Notes under the pieces: model-generated
Seen by the model: only the letters and a program-made list of their open reading frames with translations
What the model was told of the DNA's origin: nothing
Databases searched by the model: none
Position numbers and translations under genes: made by a program
Shown: positions 21,267-32,398 of the stretch, piece by piece
Layout of the letters: every line of letters starts with the position of its first letter
Numbering within the stretch: the stretch's first letter is position 1
DNA from: Cyphellophora europaea CBS 101466
Taxonomy: Eukaryota; Ascomycota; Eurotiomycetes; Chaetothyriales; Cyphellophoraceae
DNA: 64,000 nucleotides
Assembly (NCBI RefSeq): GCF_000365145.1
Contig: NW_008481809.1
Span: 2,221,630 to 2,285,629, forward strand
Direction: 5' to 3'

Positions 21267-21828
21267 GGTGGGCAACGTTTGCGGATGTGAGCAAGGATGC
21301 CGGTGTGAGAGGAGAGGAGAGGCGCGCCCAGCTGTCGTTCGTAGTTGACTGTTCTGCGGGAGGCGATGTCACTCGCTCGTGCAGGGTAAAGGAGATCGAT
21401 GCAGGCGACAATTCTTAGAATCTGCTAAATCGGCTCGCGCTCACGCTTACTCCTTCCTATCCTCCTCGGCGGGCACTATTAGTGATTGAAGTACACCGTC
21501 AGATGATGTAGTATCCTTACAGGCAACACTGTTTGCAAATGCCTGAGAATGCGTCAATGTTGAAGTATGTACAATGCAGGATGGCGAAGCCAGAAGTGGG
21601 ACCACGGTCATCGGCAGCCGGGAAGTTTGCACGTTCGAGGGCCCCGAGCACCGCCCACCGGCTGCAGTTTAGGCATAGCCGCCCGGTTCCCAGGGAGTGC
21701 CCACGCTGATTGGTGCGCTGATGACTGCAGTCTGCATTTCTTTCGCTCCATGAATCTATCTCGAAGTTCAACCCGAGCTGCTGCACCTAGCAATCCCCCA
21801 ATTCTCGAAACATGATACACCGGTAACG
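21267..21828. promoter_or_regulatory. Divergent promoter YPT6 / mitochondrial uS19
   Basis: 562 bp between two divergent start codons. I see no repeat or clear site. Confidence 0.5.
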
Positions 21829-22222
21829 ATGCGCCAAACACTCGCATTACTGACGCGATCGGTCTGGAAAGGTATGCTCAGAAGCCCTCTTGCAAAACCC
21901 ATCGACGCCTTTCCATGCAACGGCGCCCTCCGAATTCCGCATCACCTCCAGCCAGACTAACCCAAGTCATCACTACCGTGTAGGCCCCAATATCCTCCCG
22001 TTCGAAATCAACGGCAAGCTCACGCCGCGCGAGCATCCCGTTATCCGGACACAGAAACGCGCCGCGACCATCACGCCGCAGCTGGTGGGCTACAAGTTTT
22101 CAGTCCACAATGGCAAGATCTACCAGGAGGTGTATGTGACGGAGGAGATGGTCGGTCGCAAGCTGGGCGAGTTCGTCCCCACGCGGAAACGTTTCATGTA
22201 CAAGCAGACCAAGAACAAGTGA
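21829..22222 (+). CDS. RSM19: Mitochondrial ribosomal protein uS19m
   Basis: Component of the mitochondrial small ribosomal subunit head. Exons 21829-21871 and 21984-22222, with a 112-nt intron, give 93 aa, normal for the family. The join makes the conserved RSVWKGPNILPFEINGK; then IRTQKRAATITPQLVGYKF and the hallmark GRKLGEFVPTRKR near the end. The second exon is also open upstream of the splice site, but that part matches nothing. Confidence 0.93.
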
Positions 22223-22698
22223 TCGGGCTGATCTACGAGGAATGACAGTGTGAAGGTGGTGCTTGCTTGCTGGTTCAGTAAGGATTGCCTATGTTACGCG
22301 TCTGGGGACAATGGGCATGCATGACCGGCAGATGCGAAGACTTTGAAAGCAGAGCTTCTTGCAGGGAGTAAGCGGAGATCTCATCTCAAGGCAGCAGTGC
22401 GAGGACGGGCAGCATGCTAGAAGAGCTGGATTGCGATACCCATATGTACACTACCTGACGAAACCGTGGAGTGGCACTTCGTGTCAACTACGCGGCTCAT
22501 TGCTGCAGTCAGCAGAAATCTCTCAATCTGGCCCGTTCCCGATCGTTGCGCGTGGTCACTATATTGAGTCTCCAATGTACCTCTATCACTGGAATCGTTC
22601 GCCGTCCTGTGCCTTGATCTTTCAATTTCGTCCATCCGTACGCCGCCGCTATGCATCAATGTAACCCCATGTCGACAGCCTCCTACAATGGCCATCGA
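22223..22698. other. Convergent intergenic, 476 bp
   Basis: Between the 3' ends of uS19m and TAF10. No feature seen. Confidence 0.4.
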
Positions 22699-23473
22699 TT
22701 ACCGATAGAATTCACCCCTCTTGACATTCACACCATACTCCTGCACCGCCATTCCGAGATCCTCCATCGTCAATACCGTCTTGCCCTGCCCACTACCTCC
22801 AGTCCCACCACCACCAAACCCGCTCCGCTGCACACCCAGCGATGTATTCTGCGCGCTCTTGCCTCCTCCTCCAGCACCACCGCCGACACCGCCCGCTGGG
22901 CCGCCTGACCCTACAGCAGCGTTGCTGAGCGCATTAGTGTTGGACGCCGATCCGCCGGCGCGAATGCGACTGAACTGATACGCATCGGCGGCGATGTCGG
23001 CGATGAACTTCTGGGTCGCGAGGCCCAGGAGTCGCGCAAGAGGTAGGGGTGTCGTGTTTGTGCTGGCGCCGGTGGGGTCGGCGGGTGATGGGGGCGGCAG
23101 GCCAGCGAGAGTCAGGTAGTGAGCTGTTACTGCGTCGGGGATCTAGCGCATTGCCATTAGTCTCTTACACAACGGGTGTGCAGATGGGGGCCTTTGGGAG
23201 ACTTACGATAGGTGCGTAATCGTCCATCTTGCTGAGGAATTCTCGTAATGTTGCATCTTTGCGGTTCTGTTGCGCCGCAGTGGCCGGTGGTTGTGAATCT
23301 TGCAAGTCTGGATCTGGGTTTGAGGCGGACACGCCGTTGGCGGTCGTCGAAGTGTTGAGGTTGGTGTCGGCCATTTCGGTGTCTACGTCGACATCGCCGC
23401 CTTCGGTGGTGCTGGGGTTGGGCAAAGCCGCATCGCCAGCGGAGGTATCCTCGGGGGCGCCTGGCGATGACAT
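22699..23473 (-). CDS. TAF10: Transcription initiation factor TFIID subunit 10 (TAF10; also SAGA)
   Basis: Histone-fold subunit shared by TFIID and SAGA. Exons 23207-23473 and 22699-23142, with a 64-nt intron, give 236 aa. The join restores FLSKMDDYAPIIPDAVTAHYL, the TAF10 signature; the second half of the fold is LLGLATQKFIADIAADAYQF. A Gly-rich low-complexity loop follows (GGPAGGVGGGAGGGGK), then TVLTMEDLGMAVQEYGVNVK at the C-terminus. The first 70 residues are disordered. Confidence 0.93.
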
Positions 23474-23775
23474 GGTGGCAACAGGGAAGATGTGTTGCGT
23501 TGATTGGGCGTCAGGCTACGCGAGACAGGCTTGTGACAGGTGCAAGGAAGAGGAACGTGAGTGGAGGGGAAAGGTTGATGGGTTTGTGGGTCGAGGCAGG
23601 TCCGCACGTCCAGCCTCGCCGCCTGGAACAGGCGCCCGGAGACTCCACTGGCGGGTTCAAGTCATGGTGGCCTAGGAAGTGAAAGTCACTACGGCAGGCT
23701 TGATTGCTCACGTTGCTGTGGTTCAAGCGCGAGCATGTCTTAAGGCTACAATGTTGTCCTTCCACATAGCATGAT
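23474..23775. other. Intergenic, 300 bp
   Basis: Short spacer with the TAF10 promoter. Nothing seen. Confidence 0.4.
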
Positions 23776-25871
23776 CTATGTGGCACTCGCTGCTTCCGCA
23801 GCCTGAGCTATCATGGCCTCGAAGTCATCCCCTACGGAACCAGCTGGCACGGCGCTAGCGACCACAGGGCTCGTGTGTCTATCCATACTAGGCTCTTCCA
23901 TTGACTCATTGTGAGCGGTCCGCTCCACCTTGATATCCCGGTTTTCAGCTGAGCCCGCATCTTTCACTACACCCCCAGCCTGAGGATGCCTCCCGCTCTC
24001 AGGCGGCTGGTCTATCCGTTCCGTGGTCCCCGATTTTGGCTGCTCCGTTGGCAGAGGTGTTCTTCCGGGAGCGGGGTAAGTGTTCGCGGTACTAACGGGC
24101 GGGTTCGGCGTCCCTTGGATACCGTTCTGAGGCGGGGCTTGCTGCTGATATCCAAGCTGTGCTGCGGCATTGGGTCTGGGCTGTGGTGCTGGAATGGGAC
24201 TGGGTTGAACGACCGGTTTTGCGGTGCCGATGACGGGACTCACAGTGCCTCGTAAGGCAATTTCAGCAGCACGGGCAGCCAGTTGGAAGAAATCTCCCGA
24301 GTCAAAGGAGGGCAGGCTGTCGATAGAAGCAGGCAGTTGTGGAAGGGGGAGTGACGTGTTAGCCGGGGTAGAACTCTGCGTCTGCGCTTGCGCGTATCCC
24401 TGTGGCTGGGAAGCTTCAGGTGCAGTCGCAATACCATTTGGAGGGGCAGGACTCCTGGCTGTACCATAGGTCTTGATGAGGAAGTTTGTGACCTCTCTCG
24501 CGAGTTCTTCGTACCGGAACTTCTGGTCAAGGTCCGGTAAAGTATTCCTCGCAACATGATCGTACAGTGTCTTCCGCCGAGCCTCAAATCTACTCATAAA
24601 GTCCTGCTCACTCATTGTGAGTGATTTGTTTGCGGGGTGTCGGGCAAGAAGCCGGTGCTCTGTTCCTTGAGGGAAAAGGTCCGACATAACTTGGTTTGGT
24701 GGCGCGGCCTTGAGCCTCATAGCCGTCATAAAGCCTTGGGTCTTGAGTTCGAGCCATATACATGACTGTGTTTGCTGTAGCTGATCATTCATCGGAACAA
24801 AAACGTCCAAAAATGCTTGATCCAAAGCCAGCTGGCCAATGCCTCCGGCGAAGACGGCAGAGCAGAACATGGCTTGGTTTGCTTTTCGGATGACCGCAAC
24901 CTGCGAAGCGTCCTTCAGCATAAGATGATCTGCGATCAAAAAGGGAAACCCAGACACGTAGATGTTCCGGACAGGATCAAATAGTGTTCTCAATCGCTGA
25001 TATTCCGCCGGAGCTGGAGAAGAAGGCTGCTGACCAGATGCCAATAGGCGCAAATCTGCATCCAGGCTTAGTGCGTCAAGGACGGGCATCTTGGACAGCA
25101 GCGACAGAATTTGCCCAGCAGTATCATTCAGAAGAGGCAAATTATCTAGTCTTCGCTTCACTACTTCTGCTGGCGGAGGCGGCGGACCCCGCGGGGCAGG
25201 AGGAAGTGATGGTGGCGGTGCGCCAGATGTCGGGACACTCTGTGCGGGTGGCACGGTTGTGCGTGGAGGGCCATGATTCGGAGTTGACGCTCCATGTGCA
25301 GCTGGTGTAGGTGCAGTACCGTTTTGCGGATTTGGCGCAGAAGCAGATCCCGTCATGGTTGGTGAGGGTATGTTCGATGGCTGAGCCAGAGTTGGGGAGC
25401 TTGCTGGTGCTGCAGTTGGTACAGCAGGAGCGCTTGGTGGGATGCTGGACTGTATTGCACCGTTCACAGGGGTCGACGACACCGTGGTAGTAGTACTCGT
25501 CGTCGGCTGAGCTGTCGCAGATGCTGCTGGTGCGGAATCATCGGACATTGGAACGGGTAATGGATTGCTGGTGGTTGGTAATTTGGCCTCGTCAGTACTG
25601 ATGCGCCGTCGCTTTGGGCTTCGGGGATTCGGATCATGTTGCAGATCAACTGCCGCCTCAGGCGCTGGCGAGACAGATGGGCCTAATGTAGCCATAAGTA
25701 TATCATGGTGATAGCGCGAGGCAGGTTGGGAAAGGGAGGAGGAAAAATCTTACGCTGTGGAGACGTTTGCCTATTCGTGTCGGCGTTTGCCTGATTTGCC
25801 TGCTGTTGGTCGGGCGATGGTTCAGGAGACTGCTGCGTCTCGTGCTGCCATCGATTGCGCGTCGTTGGCAT
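23776..25871 (-). CDS. Large Pro/Ala-rich orphan with a conserved-looking central domain
   Basis: Exons 25754-25871 and 23776-25682, with a 71-nt intron, give 674 aa. I do not recognise the family. Residues 1-220 are low complexity (Gln/Asn, then Pro/Ala/Ser/Thr), with a basic PKRRR stretch that could be a nuclear signal. Residues of about 235-455 look folded: KRRLDNLPLLNDTAGQILSL, then NIYVSGFPFLIADHLML and LDQAFLDVFVPMNDQLQQTQ. The rest is again disordered. It lies downstream of nothing on its own strand except TAF10, 300 bp after it. Nuclear location is inference. Confidence 0.75.
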
Positions 25872-26811
25872 CACGACTGCGGATGCTTGACATGCGCTAG
25901 GTGTCAGATTGTCGATGCCAACAAATGAGACAGCCAGCAGCGGTCAACGAGTCTGGAGTCTGGGCAGCCCGCGTGTTAAGCTTCATGTTTAGGTAAGCAA
26001 CCGCCTAAGAAGTCGATGACTTGAGGGTCGTCTTCAGCTTGACCGGTACTCCGTAGGATGCACTCATACTCCCCAGCCCCCCGCATTCTTTATCTCTCTG
26101 AATGCTGCGAAGCCTTGATGAGTTAGCGCTACCTGTTGAAGAAGTGTTCGACTAAGCTGTTGCCCATATCTGTTGCTTTATCGTCTAATAACATCTGTAG
26201 CAGTCTCTCAGCCCTACACACCGTCCGCGGCATACCGAGATGGACAGTACACCACCATGTGCGCCTCAAAACGTCATCTGGCTCGAGTTGGTCGATGCCG
26301 TCATCTGGCAGCCCAACGTCGTCTTGACAGACAGCTGTTGTGATAGCCCGATAGTTTGTTCCGCCGCTGACCTGAGCTAGCCCATGCAAGCCCTGAGGGC
26401 TACTGCAGCTACCCTCTTGAGAGCTCACTACACCCATGCACACTCGGCCTATCCCAGCGAATGGTATCTTCCATCCTTCCACACCCCGCTAATCTTCTTG
26501 CTTTTCCATCCTACTCAGGCGTTTAGCTTATCGCGAGCTGCCGTTCTGCAGTGTCCTGATCATGGGACACCTATCCAATTCCAGTAAGTCAGCAAAGGAT
26601 GTACCTGAGGGGCACGGAGCTGCTCACACCCCCACCCGAGCTTGAGCTCTGTAATGCTACCGAACAAAAGGTGAGTGCAGCCCAAGCTTCTTTTCAGAAC
26701 TCCTGCAGCTCCTTGTCGGTCACTGTCTGAGCGCGCTGGTCGCCTGCTACCTCGTTGTCGCCGACTGCCTCATCATACCAGTTGCCAAGATATATACATC
26801 AGGCAGTGAAT
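25872..26811. other. Divergent intergenic, 940 bp
   Basis: Promoters of the orphan and of the phosphatase-like gene. A minus-strand frame at 26129-26482 (118 codons) is open, but I found no family, signal or splice support for it. Confidence 0.4.
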
Positions 26812-28820
26812 ATGCGTCCGTTCACTCCCCTGACCCTGGCGGCCCTCACCGCAACCGCCGCCGCTCAGGACATCCTTCGCCGACAAGTCCTCAGCACCTT
26901 CATCTATACCACATATGGTGATCGGACGCCTATGGTCTGGGACCAAGATCCCGTACTCACCCCTCTCGGCGCCCAACAGCTGCAAGCCGCTGGGACAAAC
27001 TTCCGTAACCAATATGTCACCGCCGTCAGCGAATCTATTGATGATCTCTACGGCACCATCCGACGCATCTCTCCCTACCAACTCTTCCCAAATCAGATTA
27101 CCGTCCTCTCGCGCGACGAGCAATACATCTCCTCGGGCGCTTCGGCCTTCCTGCAAGGCCTCTACCCGCCCCTCGCAGACAACAGCAACTATACCTTCAT
27201 CGCAGGTCAGTCCGCATTAGCCAATGGCACCAACATCGTCGCACCGTTGGCGGGCTATCAGTATCCACGTTTGCAGACCATCTCAGACAACGACCTCAAC
27301 CATATCTGGCTTGATGGTTCCGCGAATTGCCCTTACTACACCAAGTCCGGCAGCAGCTACTACACCAGCGACGTTTACAACGTGATCCAGAATGAAACCC
27401 AAGCGTTCTATCTTTCACTCTTCCCTGGTATCCTCGACGGCTACTTTCAAGCTACTCAGGTCGGCTACTTTGACGCCTGGACCGTCTACGACTACCTTCA
27501 GTACGCATACACGCACAATGCGACAGTCGCAGAAAGCCTTACTGAGGAAGACTTGGTGCGCGCAAAGATCCTGGCCACGAACTGGGTTATGACGATGAAC
27601 GCCAACACTTCGTCCGCCGGCGCGGAAGAGGGTGATCAGGTGGGCGTCATCGCAGGCAAGACGCTTGCGAGCCGGGTTTTGCAGGCTTTCTCGAGCACCA
27701 TCCACAGCGAGGGCGACAGGGACAAGATGACCTTGGTAAGCCGTTCCTGTACCAAATATTGCCCGACGGTGAAGCTAACCAGTGATTCCTAGCTCTTTGG
27801 CTCTTTCGAGCCTATCATTGCCTTCGCGTCCATCGCCGGTCTGAATATTGAGCAGCATGCGGTGTTCCAGAACTTGCCTCCACCAGGCAGCTCCATTGTC
27901 TTCGAGCTCTTCTCTCTCCAGTCCTCTAACGTTGGAACCTATGTACGTGTCCGCACCTCGTTCCCCTCACGTTCCGCAGTGCATTAACACTCCCGCAGCC
28001 TCCTATAGACGACCTCTACGTTCGGTTCCTCTACCAAAACGGCACCGGTGCCGACGCCGCCCTCGTTCCCTACCCACTCTTCTCGCGCTCTCCCAGCCAG
28101 ACAGTCATGGCCCTCAACGACTTCATCACGAGCATGCAACGCATCGCCGTCGGAAGCGTAGCGGACTGGTGTGTACGTACCATTCCCCTCCCCTTCTACC
28201 TGACACCCCTTTCAAGCCGCCCAACTAATCCAGACCCTTTTCCCCCTTCACAGAACACCTGCGACTCCTACTCGATCTTCTGCCCCGCATTCGCCGACTC
28301 CATCTCCGGCAGCGACGGCACATCCCGCTCCCGCGGCTCCTCCTCGTCACACAGGCTCTCCCCCGCCGTGGCGGGCGTCATCGGCGCCATCGCCGCCGTC
28401 GTCGCCCTCGCCACGCTCGCCGCGCTCCTCATCCTGCTGGCGGGCGTGCGCGTGCACCGCGTGTCCCGCGGCCGCCGCAGCGAGCTCGGCGGCTTCAAGG
28501 GCGCCGAGAAGCTGGCCAGCGACCAGGACCTGACCCTCCCTAAAGGTGGGGCCGGCGCTACGGTGGAGGAGACGCCTTCGTCGGCCGTCGCTGCACCGAG
28601 GGGTCACGAGAGGGTTGGGAGCTGGGAGTTGAAGGACAATGCCAAAGGGGATGAGGTTGTGGGTGCTGCTGGTGCTGCTGGTGCTGCTGGTGCTGCTGGT
28701 GGGGTTGCTGGCTTGGAGAGGCCGATGCCGGCAGCGCGACGTCCGAGCTACGAGGACGATGACGATATCATCAACGTGAATCCGTACGCCAGGGCCGTCA
28801 AGGCTGACGAGCGTGTTTGA
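26812..28820 (+). CDS. Membrane-anchored histidine-phosphatase-like protein, catalytic residues lost
   Basis: Secreted/cell-surface protein of the histidine acid phosphatase fold. Exons 26812-27735, 27793-27942, 27999-28172 and 28254-28820 give 604 aa. The signal peptide is MRPFTPLTLAALTATAAAQ; the fold runs to about residue 430; one membrane helix follows (VAGVIGAIAAVVALATLAAL) with a cytoplasmic tail of about 115 residues. The family motif RHGxRxP reads TYGDRTP, so the phosphate-accepting His and the preceding Arg are missing, and the HD proton donor reads SFE in LFGSFEPIIAF. It is therefore probably not an active phosphatase. Several N-glycosylation sites (NYT, NGT, NET, NAT) fit secretion. 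The tail has an imperfect GAA repeat (28662-28700). Confidence 0.85.
28662..28700 (+). repeat. GCTGCTGGT minisatellite inside coding sequence
   Basis: Four near-perfect 9-bp units encode an Ala-Ala-Gly repeat in the cytoplasmic tail of the phosphatase-like protein. The tract is in frame, so length changes would keep the frame. Confidence 0.8.
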
Positions 28821-29602
28821 GTTGCGCAGGCGGCGCGACCGGACACGGTTCTGGGCATGCGACCACGGGCTTCTCGCGCCTGAGCAATCCACGACGTATA
28901 CGAGCACGGAACGAAGTCAATCTGTGGTGCCGACGAAGGCGGTGCATTTAGATGGTAAGAAGAGACGCGTTTCGACAAACCCGGCGGAAACACCAACGAC
29001 GAAAGACGGGTAGGGCTAGGCCAGGGCCAGGGCCAGTCAGCAACACGATATATATCCCCACGGCGTTCCCGCGCCCACACATCACCACCATACTGACGCA
29101 CGTACATAAATTTACGGTTCTTACCAGCGACGCATTCCCCGCATACATGAAGGCGAAGAAACGCGGCGCATACGACTTTTGATGAAACTTTTAAGCAATT
29201 ATACCCCAGGGACAGACAGACAGATACGATCGCTATGGAGGCACTGGACATGGGATGATGTTTTGATGTTTTGATGGCGACACAGGCGGAGAGGCGTTCC
29301 GGTATCAGATATTAGTCCCAATTGCCGAGTCTGGTGTGCTGTTAATGCCAGGAGGCCTGGTTTCATATTTTAATATATATATGCACGAAGATAAGATCTG
29401 AGCCAGTTCTGAGAACTATGCTGCTGTGAATGCCTTTCTCGCTCCCTCCCGTTCTATACGCAGGCGAGCAACATCCAGCGGTTGCGCGCCACTCTCTGTA
29501 TCCAATCAAGCTTACCAGCAAAACACACACGCTATGCAATGTCTACCCAAAATGCCGAGACTACCTTCGCCGCCGCCCAAGAGTCTGTGAGTCATGGTCC
29601 AA
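28821..29602. other. Convergent intergenic, 780 bp
   Basis: Between the phosphatase-like gene and DOT1. A/T-rich patch (TTTTAATATATATATGC) near 29370-29390. No gene seen. Confidence 0.4.
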
Positions 29603-31198
29603 TCATAAACGGTGCCCATTAAGCTTCGTTCTGCTCTCAAAGTCTCTCAACTCTTTGGTATCCTTTGTTTGCAGATACCACTTGCCAGGATCATCTGTCC
29701 ACGACACCATGCCACTGAACCGCTCCATCTCCTTGACCTTTAGCACGTTCACCGGGTCGTACTGATTGCTCTCCTTAATCCGGTGAAGAGGATCACGATA
29801 GTACTTGAGGCTCACAATCTGCGCTCCTTCCTTGAGATCCAAAAAGTAGTTCTTGAGCTTGTCATTAAGCTCGGCAGTGAAGGCTTGATTGTTGATCAAG
29901 ATCACGTCAGCTTGCTTAAGAACCTCACGGATCTGGTCATTCTGCAGAAAATCGGCGTGAATGAGATGGATGGGACCCGGCTTCAGACCCCACAGTTTGC
30001 ATCGAGCAGGAAATTCTTGTGCTTGTAGATCAGCCAGCTTGGCAGGATTGTCCATCATCTCGCAGCCCCAAGCTTCGCAGCCCGTCTCGAGCGCGGCTTG
30101 AAGTACGCAATTGCCGACACCGGAGCCAAGATCAACAAAGATTTGGTCGGAACGCAGCTTGGTTTCCTTGAAGATCTTCGAGAGGAACATCGGCAACAGC
30201 TCGCCGTAAACGTTGTCTGAGAAGCCTTCATATTGCCGAACGAGATGCACGCTCGGCGAAACGGTGCGTGAATAGATCTGATTCTTGATGATGTGGTTGA
30301 TGAGACTGAGGGGGATGTTTTGCATGCTGTCGATCGTTGTAGCAATGGTACCATCAGCTCTCTTCGCGACGATAAGCCTGTTGTATTCCTCGATAATTTC
30401 GATAAAGCTGGTCTGAGCCCCAACCTTGCCGCGTTCCGCGTGGATGAGTGGTCGTTTGAGCTTCTGATACAGACCTGAGCCGTCTTCTTCACAGAAAACT
30501 CTCTCCGCACTTGCGTCGTCGAGGTAGTATTCGGAGACTACTTTCATGGTCTCGAAGATCTCGGTGATTGGTCTGAAGTCACTTGAATCGACTGGTCTTA
30601 CCAGCTGATACTTCTCCGGATTCGCGGCAGCCCCAGGGTATTGAAGGTACACATCAGGCTCCTCCCTCTCTCCCTCCATCAGCGCCGTAAAAAAAGGTAC
30701 ATATTGACTGCGATTATGCTCCTCCAGGTTACTGTTTGCGATCTCACAGGCATGTACCCTGTCAAGGTCGACTCCAGTCCCGGTGAAGGCGTCCGAATCT
30801 CGTATGCGGCGATTCGGGTCAATCACTTGCTCGACGCGGGCGCGCTTTCTAGGCTGGGCCTCCTCTTTTTCATCCTCATCATCAGATGTGAATTGGGGCG
30901 TCGATACTGTCGGCGAAGCCCTCTTGTTGGGTCTCGACCGCTCCTGCTTGATGCGCTCGACCGGTTCCTTACTACTCGGGCGAGATGAAGCCGGAGTATG
31001 CGATCGTCGTGGTGTTGCTTCCTTGCGCCCGAGCCCGTTCGCCGGCTTCGCTGCCGGCTTCAGTTGCCGCGGCGGAGCCTGCACCGGAGGAGGGATAGGT
31101 TTCTTGGTTACAATTCTCTCCACTTTGGTCATCATCTTTGGCGGCGGCTTCTTCTTTTTGAGAGAGAGAAGAGACGGGACAGTACCGGATGTCGACAT
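29603..31198 (-). CDS. DOT1: Histone H3 lysine-79 methyltransferase Dot1
   Basis: Nuclear SAM-dependent methyltransferase for H3K79, involved in silencing and the DNA-damage response. Single exon, 531 aa from the ATG at 31198; an ATG 15 codons upstream is in frame but the residues between look like leader. Residues 1-130 are basic and disordered (KKKKPPPKMMTK, PNKRASP). The catalytic domain has the Dot1 motifs VYGELLPMFLSKI (D1 loop), FVDLGSGVGNCVLQAAL (SAM motif I) and VILINNQAFT (motif with N-N-x-A-F). The C-terminus is short, as in fungi. Confidence 0.95.
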   Translation of the reverse strand: MSTSGTVPSLLSLKKKKPPPKMMTKVERIVTKKPIPPPVQAPPRQLKPAAKPANGLGRKEATPRRSHTPASSRPSSKEPVERIKQERSRPNKRASPTVSTPQFTSDDEDEKEEAQPRKRARVEQVIDPNRRIRDSDAFTGTGVDLDRVHACEIANSNLEEHNRSQYVPFFTALMEGEREEPDVYLQYPGAAANPEKYQLVRPVDSSDFRPITEIFETMKVVSEYYLDDASAERVFCEEDGSGLYQKLKRPLIHAERGKVGAQTSFIEIIEEYNRLIVAKRADGTIATTIDSMQNIPLSLINHIIKNQIYSRTVSPSVHLVRQYEGFSDNVYGELLPMFLSKIFKETKLRSDQIFVDLGSGVGNCVLQAALETGCEAWGCEMMDNPAKLADLQAQEFPARCKLWGLKPGPIHLIHADFLQNDQIREVLKQADVILINNQAFTAELNDKLKNYFLDLKEGAQIVSLKYYRDPLHRIKESNQYDPVNVLKVKEMERFSGMVSWTDDPGKWYLQTKDTKELRDFESRTKLNGHRL

Positions 31199-31660
31199 GA
31201 TGGCTGTTATATGGCTTGTACAACGATATTGAATATAAGTCAAAGGGGAAAGAATGTTGAAAAAGACCGTGAGAATTCGTAACGATCGTTAGGCGGCCGC
31301 GAGGGATTGGATCACACAACAGCGAGGGCACGAGCGCGGGCGCAGGCGCAAGACGGACTTTGCGAGTAAGATGCAACGCCACTGCCTGAAATCTCAGGAA
31401 CATCCGCGGCAGACGCATCTACTCGTTCTTGGCATGCGTCACCGTTGCCTTGCTCCTGCTTCACTTCAGCCTCGCCTTCACCACTGATCATATTGGTATA
31501 TGTCTATACCGATATATTACTAGTTCTACAGGCTTATCATGTCGGATCGGCTCCCAGCTGCCTGTACTATGCAAGCGCAAGTAGAACAACACGAAGCCAG
31601 AGAGAATTAGCGGACCATCAGGACGACTCTCTCACAAGCTGCTGCTGCTAAAATGGTCCT
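31199..31660. other. Intergenic, DOT1 promoter
   Basis: 460 bp between the DOT1 start and the amidohydrolase fossil. Nothing recognisable. Confidence 0.4.
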
Positions 31661-32369
31661 GGCAACAAGAACGGGGTGTCCCAGTGTCTAGCGATTGTCC
31701 GAGACGAGCTTCGTATGGGTGTTGATTTCCTCAAGATAAATGATCGGCGGAGAGTTCACGTCGGCTTCTGATCCACAGGAGGTAGTGAAATTCTCCGCTG
31801 AAGAGACCGAGCCACTACCACTTCAGCCCGCAATTTGCCATGCTTACTTTCACCAGCTCACGGGTCGCCAAGCGTTGCGCAGAGCAGGGCCTATTCATCA
31901 CTCCGACTCTGGCGACCTACAAAGCCTTTATATCAGACGAGAATGCCAGGTCCCTTCCCGAATCTGGTGTCAGAACGCGCCGAGCAGTCCTCGACAGCGG
32001 CGTCTCTTAATTGAAAATCCCGGACGAACAGAGCCCAAACGAACAGACCTACTGGCCGATATGCTTCCGCGCCAAGATATGGAGTTTGTGCTTTGGAAAG
32101 AGGCTCTACCTAGACGTGAGATCTCGAGATTGGCTACCACAAATGCAGCCAGGTTGCTCAAGATGGAGGCTGAACTGAGCTTCATCAGGGAGGATGCCAT
32201 GGCCGATAACCTGTCGCTGGACAAGAATCTTCTGTGCGATCTTGCGGCTGTTGGTGAAGAAGGACAACAGTGTTTCGTCATCATGAAAGAGGGGCGAGTG
32301 GTCTCAAAGAGGCTCGCGGCTCGCGGCTCCAAGTTGATAGCATGTACTCGTAAGCCTGTCGCGTCGTAA
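31660..32369 (+). pseudogene. Decayed amidohydrolase (imidazolonepropionase-like), multiple frameshifts
   Basis: Collinear pieces of one metal-dependent amidohydrolase in different frames: NGVSQCLAIVRDELRMGVDF (31670-31738), then GGEFTSASDPQEVVKFSAEE (31743-31805), ICHAYFHQL (about 31829; a His of the metal site), RCAEQGLFITPTLATYKAF and LPESGVRTRRAVLDSGV (31840-32005, another frame, ended by TAA), then TDLLADMLPRQDMEFVLWKE and LATTNAARLLKMEAEL with VIMKEGRVVSK at the end (32040-32330). The order matches the family C-terminal two thirds. The region of the IEHG motif is garbled, and the GTD segment survives only as TD. The 5' third is not recognisable. I call a recent fossil, since most codons are still readable. 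Confidence 0.75.
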
Positions 32370-32398
32370 AATATCCTCTGAGCTAGCGGTAATGGTCT

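Noticed and set aside
26129..26482. Minus-strand frame of 118 codons between two genes
   Set aside because: Some protein-like residues (RRTWWCTVHLGMPRTVCRA) but no family, no upstream exon and no leader evidence. Undecided rather than excluded.
28347..28907. Minus-strand open frame opposite the phosphatase-like tail
   Set aside because: Produced by the GC-rich repeat GCTGCTGGT; composition is biased and has no family match.
31660..32369. RIP-type (C-to-T) decay as cause of the amidohydrolase fossil
   Set aside because: The changes are mostly frameshifts, and the base composition is not T/A-enriched, so repeat-induced point mutation is not supported.
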